From Agarophyton chilense (lineage: Eukaryota; Rhodophyta; Florideophyceae; Gracilariales; Gracilariaceae): DNA of 64,000 nucleotides. The notes under the pieces are model-generated. The model saw nothing but the letters and a program-made list of their open reading frames with translations, was not told the origin of the DNA and made no database searches. This document shows, in pieces, positions 63,471-64,000 of this stretch. A program made the position numbers and the translations under genes. Location: NCBI GenBank assembly GCA_030374765.1, contig JARGXX010000096.1, positions 496,001 through 560,000 on the forward strand. Direction: 5' to 3'. Each line of letters starts with the position of its first letter. Positions within the stretch are counted from its first letter, which is position 1.

Positions 63471-64000
63471 CAAACGAGTACAACTCGACTGTACTTTAGA
63501 ACATCTTTGGAGACGATATATGTGTCCAACAAGAAATGTTGACTACTTCATGGTCATGGTCGGTAGAAAGTACGATGTCTATGCCGTTGCCGGCTTCTCT
63601 CAATGACTATTGCCACGCAGACTCGACGTCATGTATACCGGAGCCGATACAAAGTTTATCAGAATGTCTCATCTGCGAACCGACGAGCGAGCCCGAATCC
63701 AAATGGCCAAGCCACCGGATATTCGAGACGCAAACATGAGACTGGTAGAATATCTTGTAACTATACGACTTATCGTTCAGTGAGAGAAACATGTTTTCAT
63801 GTTATCATTTATTCTTTGTGTAATGTTAGCAGCACCAGTTGTTCTTCGATGTGACTATTGCGACAAATTTGTGGGACCAATTTGTCTGAAGAATCTGGAG
63901 GTGGAATTGGATGACAGAACAACCGTACCTATTGTGAGCAAACCGCTGCGATACCCTGTTTCAGCAGTAACGATATCACCTCCACTTTAAAATGAAGCTT
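63471..64000 (+). mobile_element. Retrotransposon C, right part (protease), runs off the window
   Basis: From CAAACGAGTACA onward the sequence parallels element B from about 46575: the CTTTGGAGACGATAT block, TACTTCATGGTCATGG, then the protease region. Frames end in VVLRCDYCDKFVGPICLKNL, which extends beyond the point where element B is truncated. The aspartic active-site region (63615-63665) is broken by stops. The rest of the element would lie beyond 64000. Confidence 0.65.

Noticed and set aside
1-64000. CRISPR array, bacterial operon or ribosome-binding-site signals
   Set aside because: None seen; gene content, introns and transposon types are those of a nuclear eukaryotic genome.

Overview
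The window is nuclear DNA of a photosynthetic eukaryote. Plastid-type genes include N-type divinyl chlorophyllide reductase, a TPM-domain thylakoid protein, ascorbate peroxidase and an FBPase-like protein. They sit beside ordinary eukaryotic genes: Rab11, PABP, the RNA polymerase III large subunit and NF-YC. Most genes are intronless; only two short GT-AG introns are needed, in Rab11 and RPC1. A dense gene island followed by a gene-poor, transposon-filled stretch fits a red alga, possibly a florideophyte such as Chondrus. The species is an inference, not something the sequence proves.

Gene island, about 0.16-34.6 kb. In order: Rab11, octanoyltransferase, a small membrane protein (-), a TPM-domain protein, divinyl chlorophyllide reductase, a coiled-coil protein, PABP (-), an FBPase-like protein that has lost catalytic residues, RPC1 (-), a FIST-domain protein, a plastid-type hypothetical (-), a PPR protein, a cyclopropane-fatty-acid-synthase-like methyltransferase, NF-YC (-), an ITFG1/TIP-like FG-GAP protein (-), ascorbate peroxidase, a PfkB sugar kinase (-) and a small secreted Cys-rich protein. 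Coding DNA here is GC-rich with many trinucleotide repeats.

Repeat region, about 34.6-64 kb. A 2.5 kb gene-poor stretch and a DDE-transposase remnant come first. Three broken Ty3/gypsy-like elements in the same orientation follow. A (about 37.7-43.4 kb) has gag, protease, RT and RNase H but no integrase. B (about 43.4-47.0 kb) has gag and protease only. C has gag at 48.0-50.27 kb and its protease at 63.47-64.0 kb.

Element C is split by a 13,193-bp insertion (50278-63470). The insertion has CACTA-like terminal inverted repeats and a 3-bp CAA target duplication. It carries a decayed tnp2-type transposase, an unrecognised plus-strand ORF cluster with a 62-bp tandem repeat, and a multi-intron minus-strand gene whose exon blocks resemble exportin-5/HASTY. 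A CACTA-type transposon carrying an exportin-like gene, nested in a retrotransposon, is the most unusual object in the window.
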